Part shown: in pieces, positions 6,821-15,481 of the stretch | How the letters are laid out: every line of letters starts with the position of its first letter | Numbering within the stretch: position 1 is the first letter of the stretch | NCBI GenBank assembly: GCA_023393235.1 | Contig: JAEWMH010000046.1 | Coordinates: 8,470 to 72,469 of the forward strand | From: Bacillota bacterium | Lineage (GTDB): Bacteria; Bacillota; Bacilli; Paenibacillales; NBRC-103111 | Direction: 5' to 3' | Length of the DNA stretch: 64,000 nucleotides | Notes under the pieces: generated by a model | The model's database searches: none | What the model saw: the letters and a program-made list of their open reading frames with translations, nothing else | What the model was told of the DNA's origin: nothing | Translations under genes and position numbers: made by a program

Positions 6821-8959
6821 TTAGTGTGATTGGGAAGTGTTCGGTAACAAATCCAGCTCCCTGGCACGGGCGATGGCTTCCGTCCGTCTTTGGACCTGAA
6901 GCTTTTCAAAAATCCTGCGATTGTACCCTTTGACCGTATCCAAAGCCAAAAAGAGCTTCTGGCCAATCTCTTTGTTCGATAGTCCCTTGGCTATGAGCTC
7001 CAGAACTTCCATTTCACGCTGGCTAAGCGGTTCGATCATGCTGCTGCTCTTTCTCCCGTTATGGTGAAGCCGCTCCAGGCCAAGCTTCGCTTCGTGGAGA
7101 GCGGGAAGCGGCAGATCACCGCCCAGACGCAGTGCCTCCTGGTAACATTCCGTCGCGGAACGGGTCCGATGTTCAGCTTCCTCTATTTGACCCAGCCCAA
7201 TCAAAGCCATAACCGCCATTAGTTCATGCTTCATGTTCAGGCTATTCGTTATGACTTCGTGATAAGCCTCACGGGCATCGGGATAAGCGCCACGCCGCTG
7301 GTAAGCAACACCTAACATCCAAGCGACTGCCGTCCGGACAGGGATATTATCCGGCCGCAGATACGCCTGCGCACGGCGCGATTGGACAATCACCGTTTCA
7401 ACGCCATCATTTCCGCTTATCCCTTCATGGTTTACAGGTGCAATCCGTCCGACAAGCTCATCAGTCTTATCGCTCTGACCCGTACGTTGCATATCCGCTT
7501 CGAATGTTTGTAATGTCCGTTCAGCACCTTCAGAATGGCCGGTCAGCGCCAACGATGCCAAAGTTGCCCGGGTCGCCGCAATCAGCCCGGTCAGGTCCCT
7601 GACGTTGACATCCTGCTCCGTTCCTGCCAGAGCATTCTCTGCCGCGCGCAGCTTCTGTTCGACACCCGTCAGCCTGCCCGCAAGCAGCAAAACGGAACCA
7701 TACATCACCCACAATGCGGGTCTGGCATCCAATTCCACGGCAGGCAATGACTCCAGCCAGCGCAGCGAAATACCTGCGGCTCCACGGAGATGCAGGGGCA
7801 TTCCGTTACCTTCGAGCTGACGTGCGGAACGGTCGATGTCCTGGCATTCCACGGCATGGCGGAACGCTTCAATTTCCAAGCCATTGTGTTCATACCACTC
7901 ACTTGCCCGTTTATGCAATTCCGTTATATGGCTTTCATCGAAGCTTTCCCGAAGCCTTCTGCGGAGTAACTCGACAAACAAATGGTGGTAGCGAAACCAC
8001 CGGCGTTCATGATCCAACGGGACGATGAATAAATTTCGACGTTCCAGCTCCAATAATGCTGTTTTGCCGCAAATGGCGGGATCCAGTACAACGGCATCAC
8101 ACAGAGGCCCGCACAGACGGTCGAGGATCGAGGTCCGCAGCAAAAAGTCCTGCACGGCATCGGGTTGTTGCTGCAGGACCTCTTCTACCAGATAATCCAG
8201 CACAAAAGGATGGTGGCCTGCAAAAGAAGGGATGTGCCCATCGGCATCATGAGCTCCCTGGATAGAGATGGCCGCCAGATGCATACCCGCAACCCAGCCT
8301 TCGGTGTGCGCTTCCAACGAAACGATTTGATCCTTGGAGAGATTAAGGCCCCTGATACGGTTCAAAAAATCCTCGGATTCGGATAACGTAAATTTCAAAT
8401 CCGCGGCCCGCAGCTCGGTCAATTGATCCTGTGCCCGCATTCGGGCCAATGGAATACCCGGATCCTCACGGGTCGTCATCACAAGGTGCATCTGAACGGG
8501 AAGATGGTCAAGCAAAAAACGGATGGTATCCTCTACCTGCTTCGATTTTGCCGCATGGTAATCGTCAAGAATAAGCAGGAAGGGAGTTGGAAGGGCTGCG
8601 AGCTCATTAAGAAGTGCGGTCAAAATTGACTCGGTTGGTGGATAAGGGGGATTTTGAAGTACGGTGAGAACGCCTTCCCCTATATTCGCCTTCAGTGTCT
8701 GCAAGGAGCAGATCATATAGGTCAAAAACCGGGTAAGCTCCTGGTCCCCTTCCTCCAGCGACAGCCAGGCGGCAGGCCTCCCGCAGCCGGCGAGCCATTC
8801 ACAAACTAAAGACGTTTTGCCATAGCCCGCAGGCGCCGAGATAAGGGTCGCCTTACGGTATAACCCCTTATTGAGCCTTCCGGTCAATCCCGGGCGAGCA
8901 ACCGAATCTGTTCGAGGCGTAGGGATATATAGTTTTGTGGTTATGATAGGAATAGACAT
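6821..8959 (-). CDS. MalT-type LuxR-family ATP-dependent transcriptional regulator
   Basis: A 712-residue STAND-class activator. The N-terminus has Walker A SAPAGYGKTSL near residue 42 and Walker B LLILDDYH; a winged-helix and TPR-like helical region fills the middle; the C-terminal 60 residues are a LuxR helix-turn-helix (LSQREMEVLELIAKGLSNKEIGQKLFLALDTVKGY). Such proteins sense small inducers through the TPR region. No target is obvious: the divergent side is empty and the next genes run in the same direction. Confidence 0.9.
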   Translation of the reverse strand: MSIPIITTKLYIPTPRTDSVARPGLTGRLNKGLYRKATLISAPAGYGKTSLVCEWLAGCGRPAAWLSLEEGDQELTRFLTYMICSLQTLKANIGEGVLTVLQNPPYPPTESILTALLNELAALPTPFLLILDDYHAAKSKQVEDTIRFLLDHLPVQMHLVMTTREDPGIPLARMRAQDQLTELRAADLKFTLSESEDFLNRIRGLNLSKDQIVSLEAHTEGWVAGMHLAAISIQGAHDADGHIPSFAGHHPFVLDYLVEEVLQQQPDAVQDFLLRTSILDRLCGPLCDAVVLDPAICGKTALLELERRNLFIVPLDHERRWFRYHHLFVELLRRRLRESFDESHITELHKRASEWYEHNGLEIEAFRHAVECQDIDRSARQLEGNGMPLHLRGAAGISLRWLESLPAVELDARPALWVMYGSVLLLAGRLTGVEQKLRAAENALAGTEQDVNVRDLTGLIAATRATLASLALTGHSEGAERTLQTFEADMQRTGQSDKTDELVGRIAPVNHEGISGNDGVETVIVQSRRAQAYLRPDNIPVRTAVAWMLGVAYQRRGAYPDAREAYHEVITNSLNMKHELMAVMALIGLGQIEEAEHRTRSATECYQEALRLGGDLPLPALHEAKLGLERLHHNGRKSSSMIEPLSQREMEVLELIAKGLSNKEIGQKLFLALDTVKGYNRRIFEKLQVQRRTEAIARARELDLLPNTSQSH

Positions 8960-8979
8960 ATGTGCACCGCCCTGCCCGT

Positions 8980-9729
8980 TTAACTATTCGATATATCCGT
9001 GGCGCATGCGATTCTAAAGCCAAGGTCATCTATCTTGAAGTCAGGCATGCTTTTTCTTCTCATCGTAGAACCACAGTTGTTTTCAACCTCAGCCCAGCTT
9101 CCACCCCGGAAGACTCTATAGTTGCCATACCGATTCGTATCATACAGATCCCAGCACCACTCCCACACATTCCCGAGCATATCGTAAAGCCCCCATGGAT
9201 TAGGAAGCAGCTGCCCGACTTGTTGGGCTGACCCATTGGAATTGTTTTGATACCATGCAATTTTATCAATGCGCTCATACCGGTATCCCTTGGTCCCCGC
9301 TTTGCACGCATACTGCCATTCAGCATCCGTTAATAATCGAAAGCCATCCGCTTTTGTATGAAATACCGTATTTTCACTATCATTGGTGATGGTGTAGCAC
9401 TCCGTTCTGCCAAGCATTCTGGACAATTTGTTGCAAAAGACAACGGAATCTAACCACGTTACCTCCGTAACGGGCAAGTTCTCCATGTGAATGGCTCTTT
9501 CTTCTCCATGCATGACAAAATGGTACAGCTGCTGGGTAACCGGATACTTCATGACATAGAAAGGGTCTATCGTTTCCGACCAAGTCACGACCTTCTTATC
9601 CGTTCCCCTTCCAGGGTCGGATAACGTGTAATCCGAACTAAGCCATTTATTCGTATTTATATAATCCCTTAATTCAACGGTCCCACCTTCTATGGGAACC
9701 ATCAAATCCATTATGTTTCCGATAGGCAT
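8980..9729 (-). CDS. Formylglycine-generating-enzyme (SUMF1) family protein
   Basis: 249 residues with the FGE fold signatures: VTWLDSVVFCNKLSRMLG, RLLTDAEWQYACKAG, GLYDMLGNVWEWCWDLY, RVFRGGSWAE and a closing DLGFRIA. True FGEs oxidise a sulfatase cysteine and need a paired Cys active site; no sulfatase gene lies nearby, so a different role within this large fold family is likely. The first 90 residues are shorter than in typical FGEs. Ends 20 bp before the MalT-like gene start. Confidence 0.8.
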   Translation of the reverse strand: MPIGNIMDLMVPIEGGTVELRDYINTNKWLSSDYTLSDPGRGTDKKVVTWSETIDPFYVMKYPVTQQLYHFVMHGEERAIHMENLPVTEVTWLDSVVFCNKLSRMLGRTECYTITNDSENTVFHTKADGFRLLTDAEWQYACKAGTKGYRYERIDKIAWYQNNSNGSAQQVGQLLPNPWGLYDMLGNVWEWCWDLYDTNRYGNYRVFRGGSWAEVENNCGSTMRRKSMPDFKIDDLGFRIACATDISNS

Positions 9730-9756
9730 TTTGATCTCCGATCTACCACCATTTTA

Positions 9757-10692
9757 TCAATTCCAAGCATACTTCATTTCCCTGATTCCCACATCCCACA
9801 TTTTCATATTCCCATCAAGGGTGATGGTGAGCTCCTTGGCCTCTTGAAGATAGATGGAGGACGTGCCAAGCTCCTCGCTTTGATCCTCTGCTGATACAGA
9901 CAGGTACTCCTGCCCATCGGCGGATATACGCAGGCTGCCGCGAGGTTCCACTTGATCGGGAATCCCATAGTTCAGGATGAAATACATCTCCCTTTTGCCT
10001 AGTGAGTACGTGTACGTTACCGTAGTTTTATCCTCGGCGCTATACACATTAAACTGGGGCTCTACCGTTTGTCCGCTAATTTGGAAGCTGTCCTGCCGGA
10101 TTCCCTGCGGTGGCGAGCCTTCACTGCTGCTCTGCAGATCGTTGATTGCCACAAAAGGGGCTAATTCCTTCGTAAACACCTTGTCGGCAATCCCGAAGCC
10201 CCCCCACATCCCCATGAACAGGACAAGAGCGGAGATGCCCGCTGCCGCTATGTTGGTCCAGAGCTTATTGGTACGAAATCCAATGCGGTACGCCCCGAAT
10301 CCGATGGCTGCGCCCGATGAGTTTTGAATCACATCATTGATATCGAAGCTGCCCAGCAAGGTGAGGGCCTGAACGGTTTCCACCACCAGGATAGACAGGA
10401 TAAATAGGATCATAAACCGAATAAAGCCGGTCCGATATAACAACGGAATCAAAATGCCAAAAGGGATGAAGGCCGCGATATTTCCCAAGCTCACAGCATC
10501 CATCAGCGTAGGATGGAGCAGATCCGATAAACCCGGTACTCTAAAAAAACCATCCGGCACCCATAAAAAGATGTACTCTCTCTCCAAAGTTAAGGTATCT
10601 GCTCTTCCGAACGCCAAAAAGATAAAATAAAGAATCAACACGGTATAGGATAGGGTGAGGGCAAAAACCATTTTACGCTGCTTAGTATTCAT
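9757..10692 (-). CDS. VanZ-family membrane protein
   Basis: 311 residues. The first 170 contain four to five membrane helices with the VanZ pattern (NIAAFIPFGILIPLL, ETVQALTLLGSFDINDVIQNSSGAAIGF). The C-terminal half is an extracytoplasmic domain with SLGKREMYFILNYG and GSLRISADGQEYL. VanZ proteins are linked to glycopeptide tolerance, but most homologues are uncharacterised, and no van cluster is present. The start follows GGAGAACACA. Confidence 0.8.
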   Translation of the reverse strand: MNTKQRKMVFALTLSYTVLILYFIFLAFGRADTLTLEREYIFLWVPDGFFRVPGLSDLLHPTLMDAVSLGNIAAFIPFGILIPLLYRTGFIRFMILFILSILVVETVQALTLLGSFDINDVIQNSSGAAIGFGAYRIGFRTNKLWTNIAAAGISALVLFMGMWGGFGIADKVFTKELAPFVAINDLQSSSEGSPPQGIRQDSFQISGQTVEPQFNVYSAEDKTTVTYTYSLGKREMYFILNYGIPDQVEPRGSLRISADGQEYLSVSAEDQSEELGTSSIYLQEAKELTITLDGNMKMWDVGIREMKYAWN

Positions 10693-10733
10693 TGTGTTCT
10701 CCTTTACCTATGGGTCCATGGCTGAGTGATTCT

Positions 10734-10754
10734 ATAGTTATGATACGGTCCTCC
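10734..10754 (-). repeat. Decayed copy of the rlmH 3' end (attachment-site-like, copy 7)
   Basis: Reverse strand reads GGAGGACCGTATCATAAC, encoding GGPYHN in the rlmH frame, against GEPYHK in rlmH itself. It lies in the spacer between the AraC gene and the VanZ gene in the same orientation as the true rlmH end, and is the leftmost copy found. Confidence 0.55.
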
Positions 10755-10765
10755 GCGGCGTATTG

Positions 10766-10796
10766 CAAAAAAAGACCATCCCTTTGCCGGATGGCC
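10766..10796 (-). terminator. Terminator after the AraC gene
   Basis: Reverse strand GGCCATCC, loop GGCAAAG, GGATGGTC, then TTTTTTTGC; third member of the shared stem family. Confidence 0.75.
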
Positions 10797-10823
10797 TCTC
10801 TCTTTTTGCACTCCATATAACCC

Positions 10824-11672
10824 TTACTTTTTCCTGACGGGAATCCATATCTCCCCAGTGGTATTCGCGGCCATACCGTAATACATTTCCAAACAAGGCC
10901 CCTCCACCTGCTCGTATTCGGATGTCGGAAACCACTCGGCATAGATGCGTCTCCATAGCTTCTGCAAATCGCATTGCGGCTCCGGGAAAATGGCCCATGT
11001 TGATGCCGGAACCAAAAGGGTAGTAAACCTTTCCGGAATTTTAAGCCCTCTTGGCAAATGGTAGCCGACCATATACTTAAACGACTCTTTGGTATGATCA
11101 AATAAGGCAGCATGCAGGTTGGTATCACTAAAACGACCCAAGATCCCGTTCAAAGCATCAACACTGCCATCATCATCACATTGTTTGCGAAACTGGGGTA
11201 CTTCACGAAATGCTGCTTCCATGCTCTGGCTCATTACACCATATACGCCGAACAGCTCAAAAGATCCTCTTGATTCAATCCGGTACTCCATCTCGACATC
11301 CCCTTTGATTGAGATATGGAAGGACATCCGGGGATAGGCCTTCAGAGAAACACCCGTATCGCGCGCAGATACCGGCATCACCCCATGGAGATTCTTAAAC
11401 GCCCGTGCAAACGCCTCCGGCGAATCATATCCGTATTTCACCGCGACATCAATTACCTTCGCCTTGGTCGTCTGCAGCTCAAACGCCGCCAACGTCAAAC
11501 GTCTGCGCCGGATGTACTCCGACAAAGTGATTCCCGTAATAAACGGAAACATACGTTGAAAATGATACGTTGAACAACAGGCCAGCTGCGCTATTTTCTC
11601 ATAGGAGATATCATCATCCAGATTTGCTTCGATGTACTCCATAACGCTGTTCATTCTCTCCAACCAGTCCAT
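10824..11672 (-). CDS. AraC-family regulator with GyrI-like effector domain
   Basis: 282 residues. Two helix-turn-helix motifs occupy residues 1-110 (YEKIAQLACCSTYHFQRMF and DVAVKYGYDSPEAFARAFKNLHG). After a linker, MEYRIESRGSFELFGVYG begins a GyrI-like small-molecule-binding domain to the C-terminus. This arrangement is that of the Rob/SoxS-like AraC proteins that answer drugs. No adjacent efflux target is apparent. Confidence 0.88.
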   Translation of the reverse strand: MDWLERMNSVMEYIEANLDDDISYEKIAQLACCSTYHFQRMFPFITGITLSEYIRRRRLTLAAFELQTTKAKVIDVAVKYGYDSPEAFARAFKNLHGVMPVSARDTGVSLKAYPRMSFHISIKGDVEMEYRIESRGSFELFGVYGVMSQSMEAAFREVPQFRKQCDDDGSVDALNGILGRFSDTNLHAALFDHTKESFKYMVGYHLPRGLKIPERFTTLLVPASTWAIFPEPQCDLQKLWRRIYAEWFPTSEYEQVEGPCLEMYYGMAANTTGEIWIPVRKK

Positions 11673-11772
11673 CGGATTCCCTCCCTTCGAGATCCATTGT
11701 AGTGCAGGTAGTGATTAGGGGCCTTGCATTTGCTGCACGAAAAAGTCATTCTAACGCCACCACTGATGAACA

Positions 11773-11802
11773 CAAAAAAGCCAACCCTAACAGAGGTCAG
11801 CT
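11773..11802 (-). terminator. Terminator of the mazEF operon
   Basis: Reverse strand AGCTGACC, loop, GGGTTGGCT, then TTTTTTG, overlapping the toxin stop codon. Confidence 0.6.
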
Positions 11803-12124
11803 ACAAAAATGTATGTATCTTATCTAAGCACTCATTAACTATTCCATCCGGGGCTTTTCCAACGATTTCAATTCGTCTGGCTCGCCAATCAAGATTTTTA
11901 ATCTGATCTGTCAAAATAACTCCATTAAACACCAAATCACCGGGAAGCAATACTTCAAACCCCCAGCCTCGGACTGTGTGAGTAATTGGACAAACAGAAA
12001 CAAAACCTGTCGTTTCATTGAAAACTTTTGGTGAGAGTACAATTGCAGATCGCCTACCGGCTTGTTCGTGGCCTGCTTGGGGATTAAAGTTTATCCATAC
12101 TAGGTCGCCTCGGTCTGCAATCAT
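11801..12124 (-). CDS. mazF: MazF/PemK-family mRNA interferase toxin
   Basis: 107 residues with the MazF signature: RGDLVWINFNPQAGHEQAGRRSAIVLSPKVFN at the N-terminus, VCPITHTVRGWGFEVLLP in the middle and ILTDQIKNLDWRARRI near the end. It cleaves mRNA at short sequence sites. The start codon abuts the stop of the antitoxin gene (TAG ATG), so translation is coupled. The sequence is closer to the enterobacterial ChpB/MazF shape than to the Bacillus EndoA protein, which suggests an acquired rather than core copy. Confidence 0.92.
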   Translation of the reverse strand: MIADRGDLVWINFNPQAGHEQAGRRSAIVLSPKVFNETTGFVSVCPITHTVRGWGFEVLLPGDLVFNGVILTDQIKNLDWRARRIEIVGKAPDGIVNECLDKIHTFL

Positions 12125-12364
12125 CTAAAGCAATTCCTTCCCTTCTACTCCAAAATCTATTTCATCATGGCGATTTTCTGGCTTGCATTGGGCCAACAAT
12201 TCCTCCAATGTTGGCTTTTTCTTTTTGGGTATTACGATGAGCGAATGATCATCACCCACAATTAAGTCAACTTCGGAACCTTGGCTAACCGCAATCTTTT
12301 CTGCTATTTGGCTGGGAATACGAATGCCTAGACTATTGCCCCACTTTTGTACGGTGGTCGACAT
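12125..12364 (-). CDS. mazE: MazE-family antitoxin (SpoVT/AbrB domain)
   Basis: 79 residues. STTVQKWGNSLGIRIPSQIAEKI is the AbrB-type DNA-binding swapped hairpin; the acidic C-terminal tail (ENRHDEIDFGVEGKELL) is the toxin-wrapping segment. The start at 12364 is set by AAGGAGGGGGG; an upstream in-frame start is rejected. It neutralises MazF and should repress its own promoter through the palindromes at 12423-12440. Confidence 0.92.
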   Translation of the reverse strand: MSTTVQKWGNSLGIRIPSQIAEKIAVSQGSEVDLIVGDDHSLIVIPKKKKPTLEELLAQCKPENRHDEIDFGVEGKELL

Positions 12365-12422
12365 AGAATGTCCCCCCTCCTTCTGATTCCTTTCTCTCAT
12401 TTTACCACACCCCCATCACTCC

Positions 12423-12440
12423 GTATATACCAGTATATAC
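12423..12440. promoter_or_regulatory. Tandem palindromic operator of mazEF
   Basis: Two perfect copies of the palindrome GTATATAC separated by two bases, about 60 bp upstream of the antitoxin start. Tandem palindromes are the usual MazE/MazEF autoregulatory site. Confidence 0.65.
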
Positions 12441-12491
12441 ATCGAGATTAGAAAATGATACCTCAGCACGCTGATCAATACCCCAAGAACT

Positions 12492-12728
12492 CTAGGTCCA
12501 TGCCCAGAAGAAACCGTCCCGGTCCCAGGCAATTCGGCCGCCATGGAGCTTGCGGAAAGCCTTTTTCACTTCTTTGGACAAAGACGCATTTCCGTTCTCA
12601 TTCACGAATACGAATTGCTCGCCGAAATTGGTCTTCACATATTCAATCGCATCGGCCTGATATAGGGATCCCCTAAACCGTATTTCCTTGACCATCCATT
12701 CCGCTACTTCCTGTGCGGTTACTTCCAT
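12492..12728 (-). CDS. DUF6953-like small protein
   Basis: 78 residues from MEVTAQEVAEWMV at 12728 (AAGGAGAATGAACTC precedes). The body QADAIEYVKTNFGEQFVFVNENGN and the ending GRIAWDRDGFFWAW look like a small conserved family (DUF6953), recognised by pattern only. Function unknown. It lies 33 bp after the SDR gene's ATG side of the next operon, reading in the same direction, so it may be cotranscribed with the SDR gene. Confidence 0.6.
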   Translation of the reverse strand: MEVTAQEVAEWMVKEIRFRGSLYQADAIEYVKTNFGEQFVFVNENGNASLSKEVKKAFRKLHGGRIAWDRDGFFWAWT

Positions 12729-12761
12729 GAGTTCATTCTCCTTTATGCTCTTGTCCCTCAC

Positions 12762-13532
12762 TCACAAATGCGACCCGCCCGTCGCGTCCAGCATTTGTCC
12801 CGTTACCCATCGTCCGTCCGGCGATGCCACAAACGCGACAATATCAGCGATATCCGAAGGTTCGCCCACACGTCCAAGCGCGGACATTTCTTCGGCGTTT
12901 TTACGGCCTTCCGGCGTGTGCAGCCACGAGGCGTTAATGTCAGTATCGACGATGCCGGGCATAACCGCATTCACGGTGATCCCCCGCGGACCCAGAAGCT
13001 GAGCGAGGTGCAGGGTGAAGGTATTGAGGGCACCTTTGGTTAGATTGTAGGCCATAATATGCGGGAAGGCAATCCGGGTCACGCCGGATGAAATATTGAT
13101 AATCCGGCCGCCGTCCCGCAAACGCCCCAGTGATTGCTGAACCAGAAAAAACGGCGCCTTCACGTTGACCGCGATCAGCTGATCGAATTCCTCTTCCTGT
13201 GTCTCTACAAATGGCGAGGATGTGCCGATTCCAGCATTGTTAACCAGGATATCAAATTGGTTGCTGCCTAACCGGAGGTTAAGCTCCTTTTCCAACCCTT
13301 CAAGAAACTGGCCAACACCGTCCAAGGATTCCAAGTTTGCCCCAATCGCAAAGGCTGTTCCACCTGCCGCCTCAATCATGGAGACGGTCTCATCCGCCGC
13401 ATCTCTCCGAACGCCATAATGTACCGCAACAAGCGCTCCCTCGGCTGCGAGGCGCAGCGCAATCCCCCTCCCAATCCCCCGGCTGGCTCCTGTTACAACG
13501 GCAACTTTGCCTTCCAAACGTTTGTTTATCAT
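12762..13532 (-). CDS. Short-chain dehydrogenase/reductase (SDR)
   Basis: 256 residues, classical SDR: TGASRGIGRGIA cofactor loop at residues 15-26, NNAG, catalytic Ser in INISSG and the YNLTK form of the Tyr-x3-Lys pair, closing on a DATGG motif. Substrate unknown. Start ATG at 13532 follows AAGGAGTGGATCTGC. A MerR-type promoter lies directly upstream and the MerR regulator gene follows, so expression is probably induced by that regulator's ligand. Confidence 0.9.
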   Translation of the reverse strand: MINKRLEGKVAVVTGASRGIGRGIALRLAAEGALVAVHYGVRRDAADETVSMIEAAGGTAFAIGANLESLDGVGQFLEGLEKELNLRLGSNQFDILVNNAGIGTSSPFVETQEEEFDQLIAVNVKAPFFLVQQSLGRLRDGGRIINISSGVTRIAFPHIMAYNLTKGALNTFTLHLAQLLGPRGITVNAVMPGIVDTDINASWLHTPEGRKNAEEMSALGRVGEPSDIADIVAFVASPDGRWVTGQMLDATGGSHL

Positions 13533-13564
13533 GCAGATCCACTCCTTATCTAATGGTTGATACC

Positions 13565-13596
13565 ATGATAAACCCTCCCCTAGAGAGGAGGGTCAA
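13565..13596 (-). promoter_or_regulatory. MerR-type long-spacer promoter for the SDR gene
   Basis: Reverse strand: TTGACC (13596-13591), a 20-bp spacer and TATCAT (13570-13565). The spacer carries the dyad ACCCTCC...GGAGGGT. An overlong spacer with a central dyad is the hallmark of MerR-family control. Confidence 0.65.
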
Positions 13597-13615
13597 GTGG
13601 ATTCCGAAACTATTT

Positions 13616-14437
13616 TCAAACCCGTTCGATGGGCAAGATCATCTCAGCCATCCGAAGCTGTCCATAGATATCCTTGTCTGGCGTGAGGTACACCTCCCGG
13701 ACCGGAACGGACTCCAGCGGCCTGTAGCCCTCGTTGACAGCCCATAACCGCAGCATCTCATTTGCCTTGCAGCTGTTCCGATACGGATCGCATCGATGAG
13801 TATACACGATTGCGTCCTTCAACCCTGGCAGCTGATAAATCTCCACACTTCCGCTGGCAGGGACCACCTTTGAGACAGGGATAGTTACCTCGATGTCCGA
13901 AGGCTCATCATCAGAATCAGCTACCCTGTGCCGTACGATGGTCAACTCCCGATCCGAATCCTCTCCCTGTGAGCGGACATACTGCTTCAACTCATCGAGC
14001 AGCAGACAGAGTTGGCCTTTTGGCAACATCCGGCGCACGGAAGCTACGAGAGCCGGCTCCACGCTTCGCAAGTAGAACCTCCCTTCCTCCGCATCCCCAT
14101 GCCTTGACATCCGGACGAGCCGTTCATCAATCTCTTCAAGCTGCCGCTGTGCCTTCTGGATCTGGGACTCCAGCTCGTTCCGCTTCTCCAGCAGCGTACG
14201 TTCCGCTTCCGTCAGCGAAACCGCTCCAGCCAAGAGTGGCCGCATCATCTCCAGTGTCAATCCCTGCTCCTTGAACCCTTCGATACGGCGAATGGTCAGC
14301 AGCTGATCGGCTGTATAGTACCGATATCCCGAATTCTCCTCTACATAAGCAGGCTTTAGCAGGCCCAGCTCATCATAGTGACGCAGAGTTTTGACCGTCA
14401 TCCCGCTCAGTTTCGCGAACGCCCCAATCTTAATCAT
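13616..14437 (-). CDS. MerR-family regulator with GyrI-like ligand domain (BmrR-like)
   Basis: 273 residues. IGAFAKLSGMTVKTLRHYDELGLLKP is the MerR winged helix, followed by a long dimerisation helix (residues 80-120) and a GyrI-like C-terminal domain starting about residue 125. This layout is that of multidrug-sensing BmrR/BltR proteins. It sits upstream of an SDR gene that has a matching promoter. Start ATG at 14437 follows GTGAGGGATCAGG. Confidence 0.9.
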   Translation of the reverse strand: MIKIGAFAKLSGMTVKTLRHYDELGLLKPAYVEENSGYRYYTADQLLTIRRIEGFKEQGLTLEMMRPLLAGAVSLTEAERTLLEKRNELESQIQKAQRQLEEIDERLVRMSRHGDAEEGRFYLRSVEPALVASVRRMLPKGQLCLLLDELKQYVRSQGEDSDRELTIVRHRVADSDDEPSDIEVTIPVSKVVPASGSVEIYQLPGLKDAIVYTHRCDPYRNSCKANEMLRLWAVNEGYRPLESVPVREVYLTPDKDIYGQLRMAEMILPIERV

Positions 14438-14503
14438 CCTGATCCCTCACTTGGCTGACCCTTTATGTTCATTATATCTGAAAAAGATAAATGCAGCGCA
14501 ATT

Positions 14504-14542
14504 CCACACTACGGCTCACGCGCTGTCGGTAATGGCAGGTTT
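14504..14542 (-). repeat. Element-end motif with decayed rlmH-end copy (copy 6)
   Basis: Reverse strand AAACCTGCCATTACC (14542-14528), then AGCGCGTGAGCCGTA. The first part matches the terminal motif at 29.04 kb (AAACTTGCCGTTACA) and the second resembles the AGCGCGGAGAACCGTA of the 35.44 kb copy. The final Tyr-His-Lys codons are lost. Confidence 0.5.
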
Positions 14543-14613
14543 GGTATTTATGGAACTTTTTCCAAACCACGAACGTCTAATGGAGAAATGAAACGAGAAA
14601 TGGGGAGGCAATA

Positions 14614-15414
14614 TTGCACGTTAAAGCTCATATCCGGTTTTGGTCATCGATCCTTGCAGTCAGTTCGCTTTTGACAGCTTGTGCAAGTCAACAGGTTCAA
14701 CCCTCTTCGACGCCTGTTTCCACACAGGAGATGATTTTGCCTTCCCCTGAGCCGTCTTCCAATCCGCCCGCCGCGCCGACTACCGATTCCGGTTCTAGAG
14801 CGGAACCGATCGCTTCCATTCCGAACCATGGCATATTCCTTTACGGTGAAGAAAATGGCGTTGCCCTTCGCATTGGAGACAAAACCCCTGAATTGGATTG
14901 GATGTATATGACCCCTACTGGCGTTCTACCCCGTTTGCAAGTGGAGGATTATGATGGTGACGGCCGACAGGAGCTTTCAGTCATTCTCTATATCGGTTCA
15001 GGAACGGGAGTGTCCGTCGAGGAACTGCATATGATCGCTATAGACCCTGCTGATCCGGATTACTTTCAAGATCATGTGTTCAAAGCATACGCTGCCCAAC
15101 TGGGCAAGGCCGTCCAATTCAAGACGACCCAGCAGAATGACAGTCTGTTCGGCCAAATTTCCATCGACTCTGCATCCCATTCGGTTAGCTTGAAGGATTA
15201 CCAATCTCCGGAGTTTGGGGAAGTCAAAGACCAATTGGTCTTTGGTAACATCGTCCGTTTTGACCACGAGGACAAACAATTAAAGGCCCAGTTTGGCGCC
15301 GAAATCATATTCGAAAAAGCCGTTGTTCCCCAATCCATCGGCCATATCGACGCCCATGTGAGCTACAAGAATGGGAAGTTTACCTTGTCACAGTTTGCTT
15401 TCCGGGAGGACTGA
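14614..15414 (+). CDS. Secreted lipoprotein, function unknown
   Basis: 266 residues starting at TTG 14614 behind GGGGAGG. A signal peptide ends in a lipobox SSLLTAC (Cys near residue 23), followed by a Ser/Pro/Thr-rich spacer. The body contains VEDYDGDGRQELSVILYIGSG, a Ca-binding-like DxDxDG repeat of the FG-GAP/VCBS kind. It should be anchored to the outside of the membrane. It is one of few plus-strand genes in the island and stands alone. Confidence 0.75.
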   Translation: MHVKAHIRFWSSILAVSSLLTACASQQVQPSSTPVSTQEMILPSPEPSSNPPAAPTTDSGSRAEPIASIPNHGIFLYGEENGVALRIGDKTPELDWMYMTPTGVLPRLQVEDYDGDGRQELSVILYIGSGTGVSVEELHMIAIDPADPDYFQDHVFKAYAAQLGKAVQFKTTQQNDSLFGQISIDSASHSVSLKDYQSPEFGEVKDQLVFGNIVRFDHEDKQLKAQFGAEIIFEKAVVPQSIGHIDAHVSYKNGKFTLSQFAFRED

Positions 15415-15433
15415 AGCGCCCTTCTAGGGTAAG

Positions 15434-15460
15434 GCAAAAAGCCATCCTTTATCGGATGGC
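15434..15460 (-). terminator. Terminator after the DinB-family gene
   Basis: Reverse strand GCCATCC, loop GATAAA, GGATGGC, then TTTTTGCC; fourth member of the shared stem family. It may also stop the convergent lipoprotein transcript. Confidence 0.75.
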
Positions 15461-15481
15461 TGCACAAATCGCTTTCCGGGC

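Noticed and set aside
12423..12440. GTATATAC pair as an rlmH-type attachment copy
   Set aside because: The palindromes have no rlmH codons; position and form fit a MazE operator.
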